Position numbers and translations under genes: made by a program
From: Macrothele yani
Taxonomy: Eukaryota > Arthropoda > Arachnida > Araneae > Macrothelidae
DNA length: 64,000 nucleotides
Reading direction: 5' to 3'
NCBI GenBank assembly: GCA_039090855.1
Contig: CM077010.1
Coordinates: 47,882,905-47,946,904, forward strand
Shown here: piece by piece, positions 41,460-52,586 of the stretch
Position numbering within the stretch: the stretch's first letter is position 1
How the letters are laid out: each line of letters starts with the position of its first letter
Notes under the pieces: generated by a model
The model's input: the letters and a program-made list of their open reading frames with translations, nothing else
What the model was told of the DNA's origin: nothing
Database searches by the model: none

Positions 41460-42184
41460 TGCTGCGCAGTAACAAAGGACAGTGAATGAACAAACTACGT
41501 AGCACAATTGTGCTGCGCTCCTTCCACAAGAAGATACCAAAACATGTGACGTCACTTCGTAGCCGCGTTCTTTCCTTCTTTCCATTTTCGATAGTCGCCT
41601 CTATGTGAAGCTTATTTTTGACTCTCTTGTTTCAATTAACATCAGCCAAAGATTATTAAGAAAACAAAATTAACATATATTCGACTTACACTTTTGAAGT
41701 GAAATATGTTGAGTATATTATTTTAGTATAAATACATTCTGTGATATGTAATATAAGCTTTTCAATTATATGGTGAATTAAATATAACAAATTTCAAATC
41801 CTCTGGGAAATGAAACAATCAGAAAAATATGAAGTAAAATATGAACACATTTTTGTTGGTAATATATTAAATTTACTTATACGCATGAGCATTATCAAAA
41901 CAGGACACTATTTCAAAAATTTACAACTGGACAGCGATTTAAAATATCACATTTTTATTCATTTTCTTATTCATTTTAAAGAAAATTAGTGCATAAACGC
42001 ACTTGCGTTGGGTTTTTTTTTTTTTTTGCATATCCTGAGATTTACAAAACTCTACGCCTATGTTACCTTTAATACATTTCTACAAAATTAGGGATAAAAG
42101 GCATAGGATTCTAATTAATTTATATTTTGAAGAGTAAAGTTGAGGATATGTAGCAGATGATTTAAATATAATAACTCGCGCTTC
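41460..42184. other. No recognised gene
   Basis: AT-rich. A T-run lies at 42012-42027. Confidence 0.45.
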
Positions 42185-42185
42185 A

Positions 42186-42475
42186 GCGCCCTGTGGCCGG
42201 GTGGTCAGAGGCGGCGGTTTCTGGCTTTCCGTCACAGGCACGAGCCCAGATAAGGCATGTGTAGTGCGTTTATCATCACAAGACGCTGGCTCTCCCCTCT
42301 CCCTGGCTGGAACCAGTGGCCAGAAATTAGGGACCGGCGGTTACTTATAGCTCTTAGAGCCGCTCATGGTGGCCGGAGCTGGCCTTTATCGTAAGTGAGC
42401 AAGGGCCGTGGATTTTAATCGTGTGTTGTTTTTTGTATTTTAATCTGCATTAGTTTTGAAATAAATAAATAAAAT
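42186..42475 (+). mobile_element. SINE4: SINE1-like body with a different 3' tail
   Basis: The head (gtggccgggtggtcagaggc) is tRNA-like but decayed. The body shares gctggctctccc, ggaaccagtggcc and aaattagggac with SINE1. After ctcatggtggccgg the sequence departs (agctggcctttatcgtaagt ...) and ends in an aaat run rather than the SINE1 tail, suggesting a different LINE partner. Confidence 0.7.
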
Positions 42476-43890
42476 CACTAAAAAGGTAAACAGTTCATAT
42501 ACTGAGTCACTTACAGGTTTTTATTTCAGGTCACTGAGGGAAAAATATGTTTCTCAAATCTAATTGAAAACTGATATTTTTGAGGTGCACGCTTTGCAGT
42601 CAAAAATGCTTTTAGGGGCAGCCAAATCAACTTGGCCCAAGGGCTGCCGAAGTATGGGGTCCGCTGGTGGTCGGTAAGCCTCCCCCCCAAGAAAAGAATT
42701 AAAGTTGATGTTCCCTGGTTTTGCTAAACTATTAGAAGTTATGAAACATGTCTGATATTATGCAGTAGTGAAACTCTCAAAATGTGTAGGAATCTTCCAA
42801 TAGCGTCAGGTCATTATAGGCATCCGGGTTTAAGCCCCGTATGAAAATGAGGGGAAAAAAGTTTTTTCTTTTAATTGGAAAAATTCCGTATTAGCACCAG
42901 TTCCCAAATTTTCTGAATTCAAATGTGAGCCACTGCATAAGTCGAGGTACTCAGCAACACATTACAGCCTTCCATATCCGTTCACTAGAGCTCAATGAAT
43001 ACCACGTGGTGGTAAAGACGACATTCGTCAACTTGTCACCTTAGCCACGTCTTGGCTGCCTTGACAAAGCTTCAGAGAACAGTAATGAATGAGCAGATGA
43101 GCGCTGAACTGCGCATGAGTAAAACTGTCACGCGTAAAACTGTTATTCGGGGCTGATCGCCTTTTTGCTTTTAATACAATAGCAATTTTGCTTCCGCGTC
43201 GTCAGACAAGGAGCGACTGATTTTCATTTGTGGAATTAAATAAGCTGTACAGTTCACTCCTGTTAGTAAAATGAACAAAGGGTCTTTTTATCGGAACACC
43301 CTTTTAGTTTATTAAGGGGTAAAGAAACAAATCGTTAAAGATTTGGGCAGCATCGACCAAATATTTGCTCAATGTGAAAACATAAGAATCAGTCTACAAC
43401 TTTTAATGTGGAGTTACAGCGAAAGATCCTGATTAACTGGAAGCGAAGGAGAACATACTTAGTTTTGTATTTACTGTTTACTACTGTTTTGTTTCTACTG
43501 TTTGCTACTGTTTTTTTTATGTTATACAGCACTGCATATATTCCTATATATAAAGCTTATTAATACTGGGATTTCTTGCTCAACGCAACTATTTTAAGAT
43601 CTCTACGTTGTTCCGTTCGCGGGTTATGAATTAATTAATAAGCTAATCAGTAAAGTCAGCTTTGTTTGCTACGTCATCGTTATCTGAAAGCACGTGACTG
43701 CATTCATCGCCGCGGCACATCCACAGGTGTTTCTATTCTTTGAGAACTGTGCATAAAAAAATGCAAAAACGAATTTTGCGAAATCTTAACGAAACGGGCT
43801 GAAATTTTTATCAACACCATGAATTGGTAATAAGAGGAGTCCCTCAACATTTCACCAGAATCCGGTCAAAACTTTTAAAAATAGGCATGG
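42476..43890. other. No recognised gene
   Basis: AT-rich sequence. No repeat shared with other parts of the window was recognised, and no frame has a known motif. Confidence 0.4.
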
Positions 43891-43903
43891 AATTTTTAAT
43901 TCA

Positions 43904-44176
43904 TTGGTAAACGGAAATATATGCGCAGAAACGGTTAATAAAATTTTGACGGCTAATTTAAAAAGTTATTTACCGATTCAGGCGAAATTTGGAGGTCATG
44001 TTCCTATTAACGATTTATGGTGTTCATTAACATTTCAGCCAGTTTCATACAATATTCGCAAAGATACGTTTTTTACCTTTTTATCCCAGAGATTCGCTCC
44101 TCAAAGACGTCTGAAACGAAAAGCACGTGATGCACTTGATACTTCTCACATGGACAGCTGTATGTTGGAATGTTAA
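43904..44176 (+). other. 90-codon open frame of unknown nature
   Basis: Starts MVNGNICAETVNKILTANLK and has a basic stretch APQRRLKRKARDALDTSHMD near the end. I do not recognise it. It has no splice sites or promoter that would support it, and neighbouring DNA is repeat-rich; chance or an old mobile element is as likely as a gene. Confidence 0.2.
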
Positions 44177-44790
44177 GAGCAAAGGATCCAACAAAATTAT
44201 ATATTGTCGCCGATGAAGGAGAAACCAAAAATTTTGTGTACGGCCAAGTGCCGAAATAATCACACTTTGAATAAATAAATTGTAATGACCGAATTTGTGA
44301 AATCAGCTTTTTTCTTTCTTGCAAGCATAAATTTTTTTCCCGATTTTTTCAGTGACATATAAGGGAATATGAAATTAATAAGCCTAAATCCCGGGCAAAG
44401 TCGGGTAGTAAAGTTAGTATATATGTATAAATAAAATGTCTACTTAATTCTATATAATTAAGTATGATTTCAGCACGTGGCGTTTGGAAACCTCACAGGC
44501 CACTGATATTATATTTCACAGTGCGAAAGAAGGTTGAGGGCAGTTTTTTAAATATTTAGCCCCGGATAAATTTTAGGTCACCCTACGCCACTGGAATTTT
44601 CAGAGGTTCAAGGCGTGAAGAGTGAAGATGGAAGACGAAAGTAAAATTACATTGTACAACACTAAAAATGTTTCGGAAATGAAGAAAAGCCGTTTTTTTT
44701 TGCGAATTTCGTGGCGCTAAAAATGATTGTGACATTAAAATCCGAGGCTTGACTCTTGCGAGGAAGATAGGACCGAACAATGTTAGCGGA
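44177..44790. other. No recognised gene
   Basis: AT-rich. The piece cctacgccactggaatttt near 44582 resembles the end of non-autonomous elements seen elsewhere, without a partner. Confidence 0.35.
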
Positions 44791-44794
44791 TTGC

Positions 44795-46490
44795 CCCAGG
44801 TTTCAAAATCGCTTTATTATTATTCATCAAAAGAAAACATAAGAGGGAGACGTACAGCGTTGGGCGTCTCACTGGGAAATAATACAAACTGTTAAAACAT
44901 GATGGTGTATACACTGCAATGACAATGGGGATGAATAACAGATGCTGCAAGCAAAGCTTATTGCATAAAAATTGCAGAAGTGACAGAGAGATACACATCG
45001 TGTCACATGACATTGGCTGGGCATGATTTACAGGATAACACAGGCGAAACAATAGTACACAATTAGAAAAAGAACAGCACAAACACCGCCGTGAAGGTAA
45101 AACATTACATACATGAGATAAAAACACAGCGTGCACAATTGCGCAAGTTATTTAACGAGGGCACCAAAGCAACATAATACAGGCGGGGTGAAAGTAATTA
45201 ATGTACACGAGTAAGCATAAAAATACACTGAGATGACATTAGCATTCACAATTCACACAATTCAACGGTAGCGTGGATTGCACGAGTCGTAGAGCGGAGG
45301 AGGGGCACCAGGGTGCCACGGAACTCAGCAAAGGAGGTGTAGAATGTCCTAGGGTACTGATAGGTGTAGCAGTCCAGAATCAACCGCAAACCATGGAGCG
45401 GCCGGCGCCCAGGTAGCATAGAAGGTGGCTTCTCGACGACTGGAAGAAGCCGACTGGTACTCCAGGCGGAGTCGAGAAAGCAATCGATCTTGAAAATGGC
45501 ACAAAAGTGCTGAGCTGGCCTGGTGTAAAGAGACCGGCGAGGAAACGCTGCGGAGTTGTTGAAGGTATACGTAAATAACGTGTTTAACCAGCACGAAAAG
45601 ATAGGCACATACTGACGGAAGAGGCGTAGGTGGATGAGCCCGCAGAAGAAGATATCTGTAGGCAGTGAACGGAAGATCTTGAGAACAAGAGCGACTGGCA
45701 ATCCGGAAAGTCTGGTGGAGGAGAGGTATCAGGATGGGACAGTAAAGGTAGACGTGAGAAACGTCTGCCTCCTGTGCGCAGAAGGAGCAGAGAGGGGAGG
45801 AGAGAAGGGACATGCGAAAGAGAAAATACGGAACAGGGAGGCGATTATGCAAAAAGAGCCAGTGGGTATTAATTTCAAGAGGGGCGGATAAGGGTGAGCG
45901 GGCAGCGGCCCAGACAAGAGGAAGAGAAGCAGGGGGAACCTCCAGAATAGAAAGCGGTGAAGGGGTGGCAAGGTGCACTAGAAAACGATAAAGAGATTTA
46001 GAGGAGAGAGAGGAGAGAGGAAGAACCGAGTTTGTGAGTCGGAGGAAAAACGGCAGCGGAAGACGGGCAGAAAAGACAGAGACGAGACCGGTGGGGGAGA
46101 CAAGATCAGGGAAAAGCGAAAGAAGTGCAGTTAGCAGAGAGTCATAGACCAAATGGGCGGATGGGGGACGAGAGAATAGCAGGGGGGAGGCCAGAGAAAG
46201 GGTGCCAGGATAGATCCGAGTTAGTGAGGTCTTGTACGGTTACTACATCTGCTTGGAGCCAAGAGGGGAATGAAAAACAGGGGAGATGGGGGGGATGAAC
46301 AAGGGAGTTGAAGAAGAGGGGTTCAGAAAGAATCTCTAGAGTTGAAGAGGGAGGGGAGCGAATGAGGGGGAGAGAGCGAAGGTGAGTGAGGGCTTCAGAA
46401 TATGCAGGTGGGAGTTTGGAGGGGGGAAGGACAGAAATCCATGAGAACTAAAGAAAGAAAGGGAAAATGTGGGTTACGCAAGGAGGCAAG
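44795..46490 (-). mobile_element. LINE 3' fragment with zinc-knuckle-bearing C-terminus
   Basis: Minus-strand reading runs from GC-rich coding sequence (46490-45250) to an AT-rich 3' part ending in aataataataaagcg near 44810, which contains a polyadenylation-like aataaa. The polymerase palm motifs are absent, so it is 5'-truncated. The base composition is richer in C (minus strand) than its surroundings. Confidence 0.65.
45349..46152 (-). pseudogene. LINE polymerase C-terminal region, 267 codons
   Basis: The frame starting at 46152 contains LEINTHWLFLHNRLPVPYFL followed by SSPLCSFCAQEADVSHVYLY CPIL. The order W-x2-LHxxLPVP then C-x2-C-x7-H-x4-C is the reverse-transcriptase-associated zinc-binding domain found at the C-terminus of several non-LTR retrotransposons. 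Upstream residues are leucine/serine/proline-rich without motif. The true start lies further 5', and only the tail of the protein is here. The clade cannot be told. It could be expressed only as part of another transcript. Confidence 0.65.
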
Positions 46491-46618
46491 AACGTCACGT
46501 ACCTGAACTGCGGAAGCCACTGGAGCCGTGAAAAGGTGAATGAAGTTGATCAGGAATGTTATGCGAAATTCTCAAAATTTGGTATATAAGCGACAGGAGA
46601 ATTGATATAGACTGATAA

Positions 46619-46928
46619 GGCCGCCGGTGGCCTAGTGGGCAACGTTCGAGACTGCCACGGAAAGGACCTCAGGTTCGATCCCAGCAGGTACGAACGCTCG
46701 AGATCCACTAAATATCCGCTGTGCGTAGGATGCGCACGTTAAGCCGTCGCACCCCGGGTACTGGCCCCCGGTAATAAATAAGGGCGTCTTCCTCCACCTT
46801 TCTACTTCGCTTCCGTGTCACTTTCCTATCGGGCACTCTAGCCCAAATCTCCTAGCTTCCTATTTCTAAGGGTTGTTCAAGACCTGTGGTCAGACACTAC
46901 CTTCCTGAAATCCTCTACATATGATCAT
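46619..46928 (+). mobile_element. SINE2 copy, full length
   Basis: Head gccgccggtggcctagtggg, box B aggttcgatccc, ggtaataaataagggcgtct, and a 3' end at aatcctctacatatgatcat. Together with 39216-39504 and 62152-62525 it defines the family. Confidence 0.92.
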
Positions 46929-48057
46929 TTGATCATGTAGACTGATGTGCAGCCTTCAGCAAATAACGCAATGCAGGTAAGTGACTCTAACACGAAAAGC
47001 GTAGCAAATCAAATATTTTTGTTGTGATTTTCGCACCTCGACTTACAAAAGAAACGAAACACAGCAAAGATCAAAACTTTTGCTCAGTGTTATCAATGCA
47101 GTTTGTAGTAAATGAATAGAATTGGCATGCTACAGAAATCTGGAATGAACTTCCAGCGACAGAAGTAAGTTGCTTAACTTTTGACCGGCTAGAACGAACT
47201 AACTCGGAGCTAACAAAAAGGGCGGAATTCGTCTCGAACGAATATATTCTCTGTCTAAGAAGTGGGCCGAACGGGACTCGGACGAGTGTATTGGGATGTA
47301 TATTCTAAATTAACTTTCATTTTGAATTTCTTTCCTATGCAAATTTGAGTTTGTTCTGCTTATACTTCCAAACTTAACGTGGCATCTTTTCCCTCAAACG
47401 AGAATACTGTTGGCAACGCATTTGAGGTCAGAGTGAACGTGACGTATGAATGTATGAGATAAGAACGATAAATAAAAATAACGATACAACAGTTGCTCTT
47501 GTGCGGTGGATATGTGGGTGCAGACGTTCATTTAAAAGTATGTAATCTGATATCGGCTGTCTTATTGTGAAAAAATACTGAGTTGCTGCTGGAATAAAGA
47601 AAATTCCCGTAAGTTGAATTCTGTTTTATGATTCGTCTGGCCGTAATAATTCAATTACGAACAATTGCATCGTATTCTTATCTGATGGTTTAGACATAAC
47701 GTAAGAACCAATATCTCTGCACGAAAAAGAAATTACGTTATAGTAACGCTGTCTAAGAAGTGGGCCGAACGGGGCTGGGACAAGTGTACCTACGGATCAG
47801 AAAGCGTTGTTCTCCCCCTTAGCTTTGTTATTCAAAGTGATAATTTGAGAGGATGATCGACACCATTCCTTTCTAATTGATTACCTGCTGTAATGGTTAT
47901 AACAATAGCGATGAACCTAAGAAAGGAGACAGAATGTGTTTGATTAACTTATTTCTGCCCAATGGCGTGATGTCCGTGTCAGAGGGTCTAGCCCTTCCCC
48001 ATAATGCCTTGGGTCATGGAGCAGGGAACAAAGGACTAGAAGCGAGCCGTTTTCACT
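46929..48057. other. No recognised gene; one segment is bracketed by 42-bp direct repeats
   Basis: gtctaagaagtgggccgaac occurs at 47254 and 47748, each within a similar stretch of about 42 bp. The 450 bp between them contain cctatgcaaattt and a gtgacgtatgaat stretch that loosely resemble the solo LTR at 62777-63489. This could be a decayed solo LTR, but its ends do not show the TGTAACG start. Confidence 0.4.
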
Positions 48058-48233
48058 CTTGAAGAGTGGCAGATGGCTTAGTTGTTAACATTCGTGACGA
48101 CCACGGAAAAGTATCAGGATCGATTCCAGACATGCACGAATGCTCCAAATACTAAATATCCGGCGTGCGTCGGATAAGCACGTTAAGCCTTTGGACCCAG
48201 AATGACCCCCCTCGCCCCCATTTATAAACATTA
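48058..48233 (+). mobile_element. SINE2, 5' half (cut by mariner-5)
   Basis: Head and middle of a SINE2 (gtggcagatggcttagttgt, box B ggatcgattcc, ggcgtgcgtcggataagcac) ending in tttataaacatta. It resumes at 52587. Confidence 0.9.
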
Positions 48234-48489
48234 GGTGAGTGCAAAAGTTCTACCCGTTTTTCATGATGCTAATTCCAGGTAAAAAAAAATTTAATAACGA
48301 ATATAATAATAGATAGCGCGGATGATGGCCAAATTGCTTCGAGGAATAGCCTATAAAATCGCACAAGCATGCAAGTAAGTGCATTTCATTCATAAACAAG
48401 TTACAGAAGGTCATATATAATTCAAGACTATACACTTCTGATGTTGATTTAGAGTAAATTATCAACATTTATTCAGAATTAAATGTTTT

Positions 48490-48545
48490 ATTAACATCGA
48501 CTGTAGTTTCGCAGAGCGTTTGCCTCGGCATCATCAGAATGAATA
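48490..48545 (-). ncRNA. Hammerhead-ribozyme-like motif, left arm of the foldback
   Basis: On the minus strand: CTGATGA (48537-48531), helix II gccgaggcaaacgctctgc, GAAA, helix III C-taca-G, then GTC with cleavage before gatgtt. Helix I pairs att with gat and a second att with aat. Confidence 0.65.
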
Positions 48546-49269
48546 GAACGTAAACATTCAAATCATTGTGACATCATCAGAATTCTGGCGGTCACGGATT
48601 TTGGTGAGTTGTTTCCACGCGCTAGAAAGAAATGGCGTAGGCGTCATGTCGTTGGCAAGTCGTGAAGAATTCCGGTACATGTGGAAAACTTCTAATATAT
48701 TAAGCTTGATAGTCGAATCAGACTGCCATAGCCGTTAACGGCTATCGAATATCTACCTGATTCGACTATCAAGCTTAATATATTAGAAGTTTTCCACATG
48801 TACCGGAATTCTTCACGACTTGCCAACATGACGTCTACGCCATTTTTATATCTGGATAGCTTCTAATATATTAAGCTTGATAGTCGAATCAGGTAGATAG
48901 TCGATATTCGTTAAGTTTGATAGTCCATTCGACTATCAAGCTTAATATATTAGAAGCTTTCCACATATACCGGAATTCTTCACGACTTATCAACGACATG
49001 ACGTCTACGCCATTTCTATATGTGGAAAGCTTCTAATATATTAAGCTTGATAGTCGAACCAGGTATATAGTCGATAGTCGTTAAGTTTGATAGTCGATTC
49101 GACTGTTAATCTTAATATATTAGAAGCTTTCCACATATACCGGAATTCTTCACGACTTGTCAACGACATGACGTCTACGCCATTTCTTTCAAGCGCGTGG
49201 AAACAACTCCTCAAAATCCGCGACCGTCAGAACTCTAATGATGTCACAATGATTTGAATGTTTACGCTC

Positions 49270-49330
49270 TATTCATCCTGATGATGCCGAGCCAAACGCT
49301 CTGCGAAATTACAGTCGATGTCAATAAAAC
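49270..49330 (+). ncRNA. Hammerhead-ribozyme-like motif, right arm of the foldback
   Basis: Plus strand: catc, CTGATGA (49278-49284), helix II gccgagccaaacgctctgc with pairs gc/gc and gagc/gctc around one mismatch, GAAA (49305-49308), then GTC (49314-49316) and gatg. catc and gatg make a perfect helix I core. Helix III is weakened (T in place of C). The extra base between CTGATGA and helix II is also present here. Confidence 0.68.
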
Positions 49331-49396
49331 ATTTAATTGTGAATAAACGTTCATAATATAATTTATTCTAAGTCACAGACACAGAAGGGTTAACAT

Positions 49397-49620
49397 TTTT
49401 TTTTTTTTTTTGGAGGTTTAACGACCACCGTGAGCAACTCAATGGGCTATATATAAGCAGTCGCCCGTCCCTAATTTTGGGTCACTGGTTCCAGGGAAGG
49501 GAGAGAGCCAGTGCCGTAAGACAAACACAACATCCATGCCTGACCGGGATACGAACCCGGACCCCTTACGGACGAATGATCAGAGGCCAACGCCTTAGAC
49601 CACTGCGCCACCTGCGCGGC
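49397..49620 (-). mobile_element. SINE1 copy, 10-bp target-site duplication
   Basis: gggttaacat at 49387-49396 and 49621-49630 flanks a full reverse SINE1 (head complement actgcgccacctgcgcggc). Confidence 0.94.
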
Positions 49621-50044
49621 GGGTTAACATGTCAAGCAATAAAGCACATTAGGCATTGTTTACTTTATGCGTTCAACAAAGGCAAAAATGCGTCTGAAGC
49701 CTGCTGCAAAACTTTTGAGGTGCAGAGCCCATTTAAGGTGGGGGAGGAATAGGGGGTAGGTGCTGCAGCCCGGGACCCCGCATTTTCAAGGGGCCCCAGA
49801 ATTATGCAGCATGCTTGAAGAATTGACAGAGTCCTACAGTTTTTTTTTTTTTTTTTTTGGTTAGCACACCAAAAACTATAAGGAACTGCCTTGTGAAAAA
49901 ACATTTTTTATTCCTTTCCCTCTTTTTAGAAGGAGCCCGCAAAACGCATAGTCACCAGCAGTCCATCCTCAAATCTTTTCAAAGCATTACAAATGTTTTA
50001 TACACATTTGTAATTGGGGGAAATTTTCATGCGTTAAGAATTCG

Positions 50045-50265
50045 TTGCCGCCCCAGTGGCGCAGTCAGGTCTAAGCGCTGGCTTATGATCATTCGTCCGA
50101 GAAGGGGCCGGGTTCGAATCCCGGTGAGGCATGGATGTTGTGTTTGACTTACGGCTCTGGCTCTCTCCCTTCCCTGGAACCAGTGGACCTAAATTAGGGA
50201 CGGGCGACTGCTTATAGCCCACTGAGTTGCTCACGGTGGTCGTTAAATCTTCAATAAAAAAAAAG
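50045..50265 (+). mobile_element. SINE1 copy
   Basis: Head gccgccccagtggcgcagtc (with two extra bases, tcaggtctaag), box B gggttcgaatcccg, A-rich tail. Flanks aagaattcgtt and agaaaaatcgtt are a possible decayed target-site duplication. Confidence 0.9.
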
Positions 50266-50460
50266 AAAAATCGTTTGGGTCATATTATTTTGTCCACTTC
50301 TTTGATATAATTTTAGCAAGCTGAACTTGGGAAAGAGGGAGGGGAGGGGAGGTGGCTGTTAAAGGAGAATTGAACTAGTGTCAATTTTTTAGCCATTGCA
50401 TTTTTACATTTTCTTCTTGACACTGATTCGTCCATGAATCATTAAATGCACACTTCAGAT

Positions 50461-50757
50461 CACATGTAGAGTATTTTAGGAAGGGAGTGCCTGACCCCAG
50501 GTCTTAAACAACCCTTAGAAATAGGAAGCTAGGAGAATTGGGCTAGAGTGCCCGACAGGAAAGTGACACGGAATTGAGGTAGAAGACCCCTTTATTTACT
50601 ACCGGAGGACCAGTACCCGGGGCCTGACGGCTTAACGTCCCTATCCGACGCACGGCGGATATTTAGTGGTTCGAGCTTTCGTACATGACTGGGATCGAAC
50701 ACGAGGTCTTCTTCGTGGCAGTCACAGACTTTGACCACTAGGCCACCCGCAGCCCGG
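50461..50757 (-). mobile_element. SINE2 copy inside mariner-5
   Basis: From catgtagagtattttaggaa to the head complement actaggccacccgcagccc. It lies between SINE1 and the second transposase piece. Confidence 0.9.
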
Positions 50758-51659
50758 ATACACACTTCAATATGGCGGGGATATTTCTATGGCTTCCTCA
50801 TATTTTGGGAATGTTTTCTCCGGGATAGTTTTATTCTGCCACCCATAGTGAAATCCTAAATGGGCTATTAATACTGGGGCGCCAAAATACTGGCCAGCCC
50901 CCGGGCCTCTTGTCTCCTTAAAGGCGCTCTGGTAAGGTGTATGGCGAGGATGCTGTAGACGTAAGCATATGTCGCCGTTGATTCTAGAAATTCTGTGAAG
51001 GAGACAGAAGCTGCAGAGATCAACCACATTCTGGACGTCCATTAAATGTTTCTGAAGAGGATCTCAACCAAGCAATATCAAATGACCAACATCTAACCGT
51101 TGAAGAAATTATCAGAAAGCTTTCTGTACACAGAATAACAGTAGAAAGAAGGAAGTATGGCTTGGGTTTATCCCAAAGTTTCGCCAGTGGGTAAAACATG
51201 ACCTATCGGCAAGAAATCAATCGGACAGAATGACCTTCTGTTGTTGTTGTTTTTAAGACATCACAGAAATGAACCTTTCTTGGAACGATCGGTTACCAGT
51301 GATGAAAAGTGGGTTCTTTACAGAAATGTAAAGAGGCAAAGGACTTTACGCCGATGAGGAGAACCTGCTCCATCGATTTCAAGAGGAGTACTGCATTCGA
51401 TAAAGATCTTGTTAAGCCTATGGTGTGATGTCAAGGGGGATAATCTACTGAGAGCTGCTTGCCCTTACCCAAACGATAAATGCTGATCTGCACTACCAAC
51501 AGTTGCAAAACGCTGATAGAAAAACTGAAATCTAAATGTCCAGCACTCGTTAGTCGCAAAGACCTCATCTCGCGACATTACAACGCAAGACTCCATACAG
51601 CTTTAGCTACTCTGAGTAAATAACTGAACATTGGGTTAGAAGTGCTACCTCACCCGCTG

Positions 51660-52507
51660 TATTCCCCATGCCTAGCACCAACGGACTCTCACGTTTTTCG
51701 ATGTCTTCGGAACCACTTCGCTGGAAAAAACCTTCAATGAAGTTGAAGATGTCGAAACTGCATTGCTATTTTTAACTCCAAAGTGGAGAAGTTTTACAGA
51801 AGGGGAATTTAATTACTACCAGAAAGATGGCAAAGGGTCACAGATATTAATGGCAGTTTTATCTAACCCTTCGTACTCCCCAGAACTTGTACCTACGGGC
51901 TACTACCTTTTTCGACCTCTTCGGAACCATTGCTGGAAAAACCTTTGATGAGGTTGAAGATGTCGAAACTGCATTACAAAAGTTTTTGACTCCAAAACGG
52001 AGAAGTTCTAAAGAAGGAAGATTCAGTTATTACCAGAAAGATGGCAACAGGTCACAGATAATAATGGCAATTTGATCCAACCCTTCGTACTCTCCAGAAC
52101 TTTCACCTACGGACTACTACCTTTTTCGATCTCTTCGGAACCACTTCGCTGGAAAAACCATTGATGAAGTTGAAGATGTCGAAACTTCATTACAATTGTT
52201 GACTCCAAAGTGGAGGAGTTCTACAGAAGGGGAATTCAATTATTACCAGAAAGATGTCAAAAAGTCACAGATAATAATGGCAATCATGTCTCAACCCCGT
52301 ATTTCCCATAACCTGCACCTACAGACCACTACCTTTTTCGATCTTTTCGGAACAATCGCTAGAAAAACCTTCGATGAGGTTGAAGATGTCGAAACTGCAT
52401 TACAAAAGTTTTTTTCGACTCCAAAACGGAGAAGTTCTAAAGAAGCGGAATGCAATTATTTCCAGAAAGATGGCAAAAGGTCACAGATAATAATGGCAAT
52501 TATGTAA
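51660..52507. repeat. 210-216-bp tandem expansion, four units, of the mariner-5 C-terminal coding end
   Basis: gttgaagatgtcgaaac occurs at 51742, 51953, 52169 and 52379. Each unit includes the part coding the third catalytic Asp region and the C-terminal tail. Units two and four share tgcattacaaaagttttt and ccaaaacggagaagttctaa, units one and three share ctccaaagtgga, so a dimer was probably duplicated. Confidence 0.94.
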
Positions 52508-52586
52508 AAAAATGAAGATGGTATTTATTTAAAATAATTTGTTTTTCTTCTCTTTTAAAAAAACGGGTAGAACTTTTGCACACACT

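Larger units (their letters stand above)
48453..49374. mobile_element. Foldback element made of inverted Penelope 3' ends
   Basis: The outer arms, about 48453-48715 and 49110-49374, are inverted copies of the Penelope 3' end seen at 17500-17900: both carry cattcaaatcattgtgacat or its complement, tttccacgcgcttgaaagaa or its complement, and accggaattcttcacgac. Between them shorter blocks alternate in direction (aagcttaatatattagaag occurs at least five times, in both directions), so the interior is a stack of nested inverted repeats. No open frame survives. Each outer arm keeps the hammerhead-like motif. Confidence 0.88.
49640..52507 (+). pseudogene. Mariner-5 transposase, split by insertions, with a fourfold C-terminus
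   Basis: The first piece at 49640-49725 codes IRHCLLYAFNKGKNASEACC KTFE, the start of a mariner DNA-binding domain. After two SINE insertions it resumes near 51000 with EGDRSCRDQPHSGRPLNVSE EDL and HLTVEEIIRKLSVHRITVER, then WVLYRNVKRQ-like and further broken catalytic sequence to 51660. The C-terminal part (YSPELVPTGYYLFRPLRNH, DEVEDVETALQKFLTPKRRS, YYQKDGNRSQIIMAI) is present four times in tandem. The gene is not functional. Confidence 0.85.
48234..52586 (+). mobile_element. Mariner-5, a 4.35-kb nested mariner inside SINE2
   Basis: The left end ggtgagtgcaaaagttctac and the right end (other strand) agtgtgtgcaaaagttctac are inverted repeats continuing over acccgttt, about 28 bp. TTA borders both sides, and the SINE2 flanks fit together exactly when the element is removed. 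Insertions inside it, in order: a Penelope-derived foldback (48453-49374), SINE1 (-), a G-rich piece near 49730-49810, SINE1 (+), SINE2 (-). Its own transposase pieces are at 49640-49725 and 50990-52507. Confidence 0.9.

Noticed and set aside
45634..45891. 85-codon plus-strand frame
   Set aside because: Antisense to the LINE zinc-binding C-terminus read on the minus strand.
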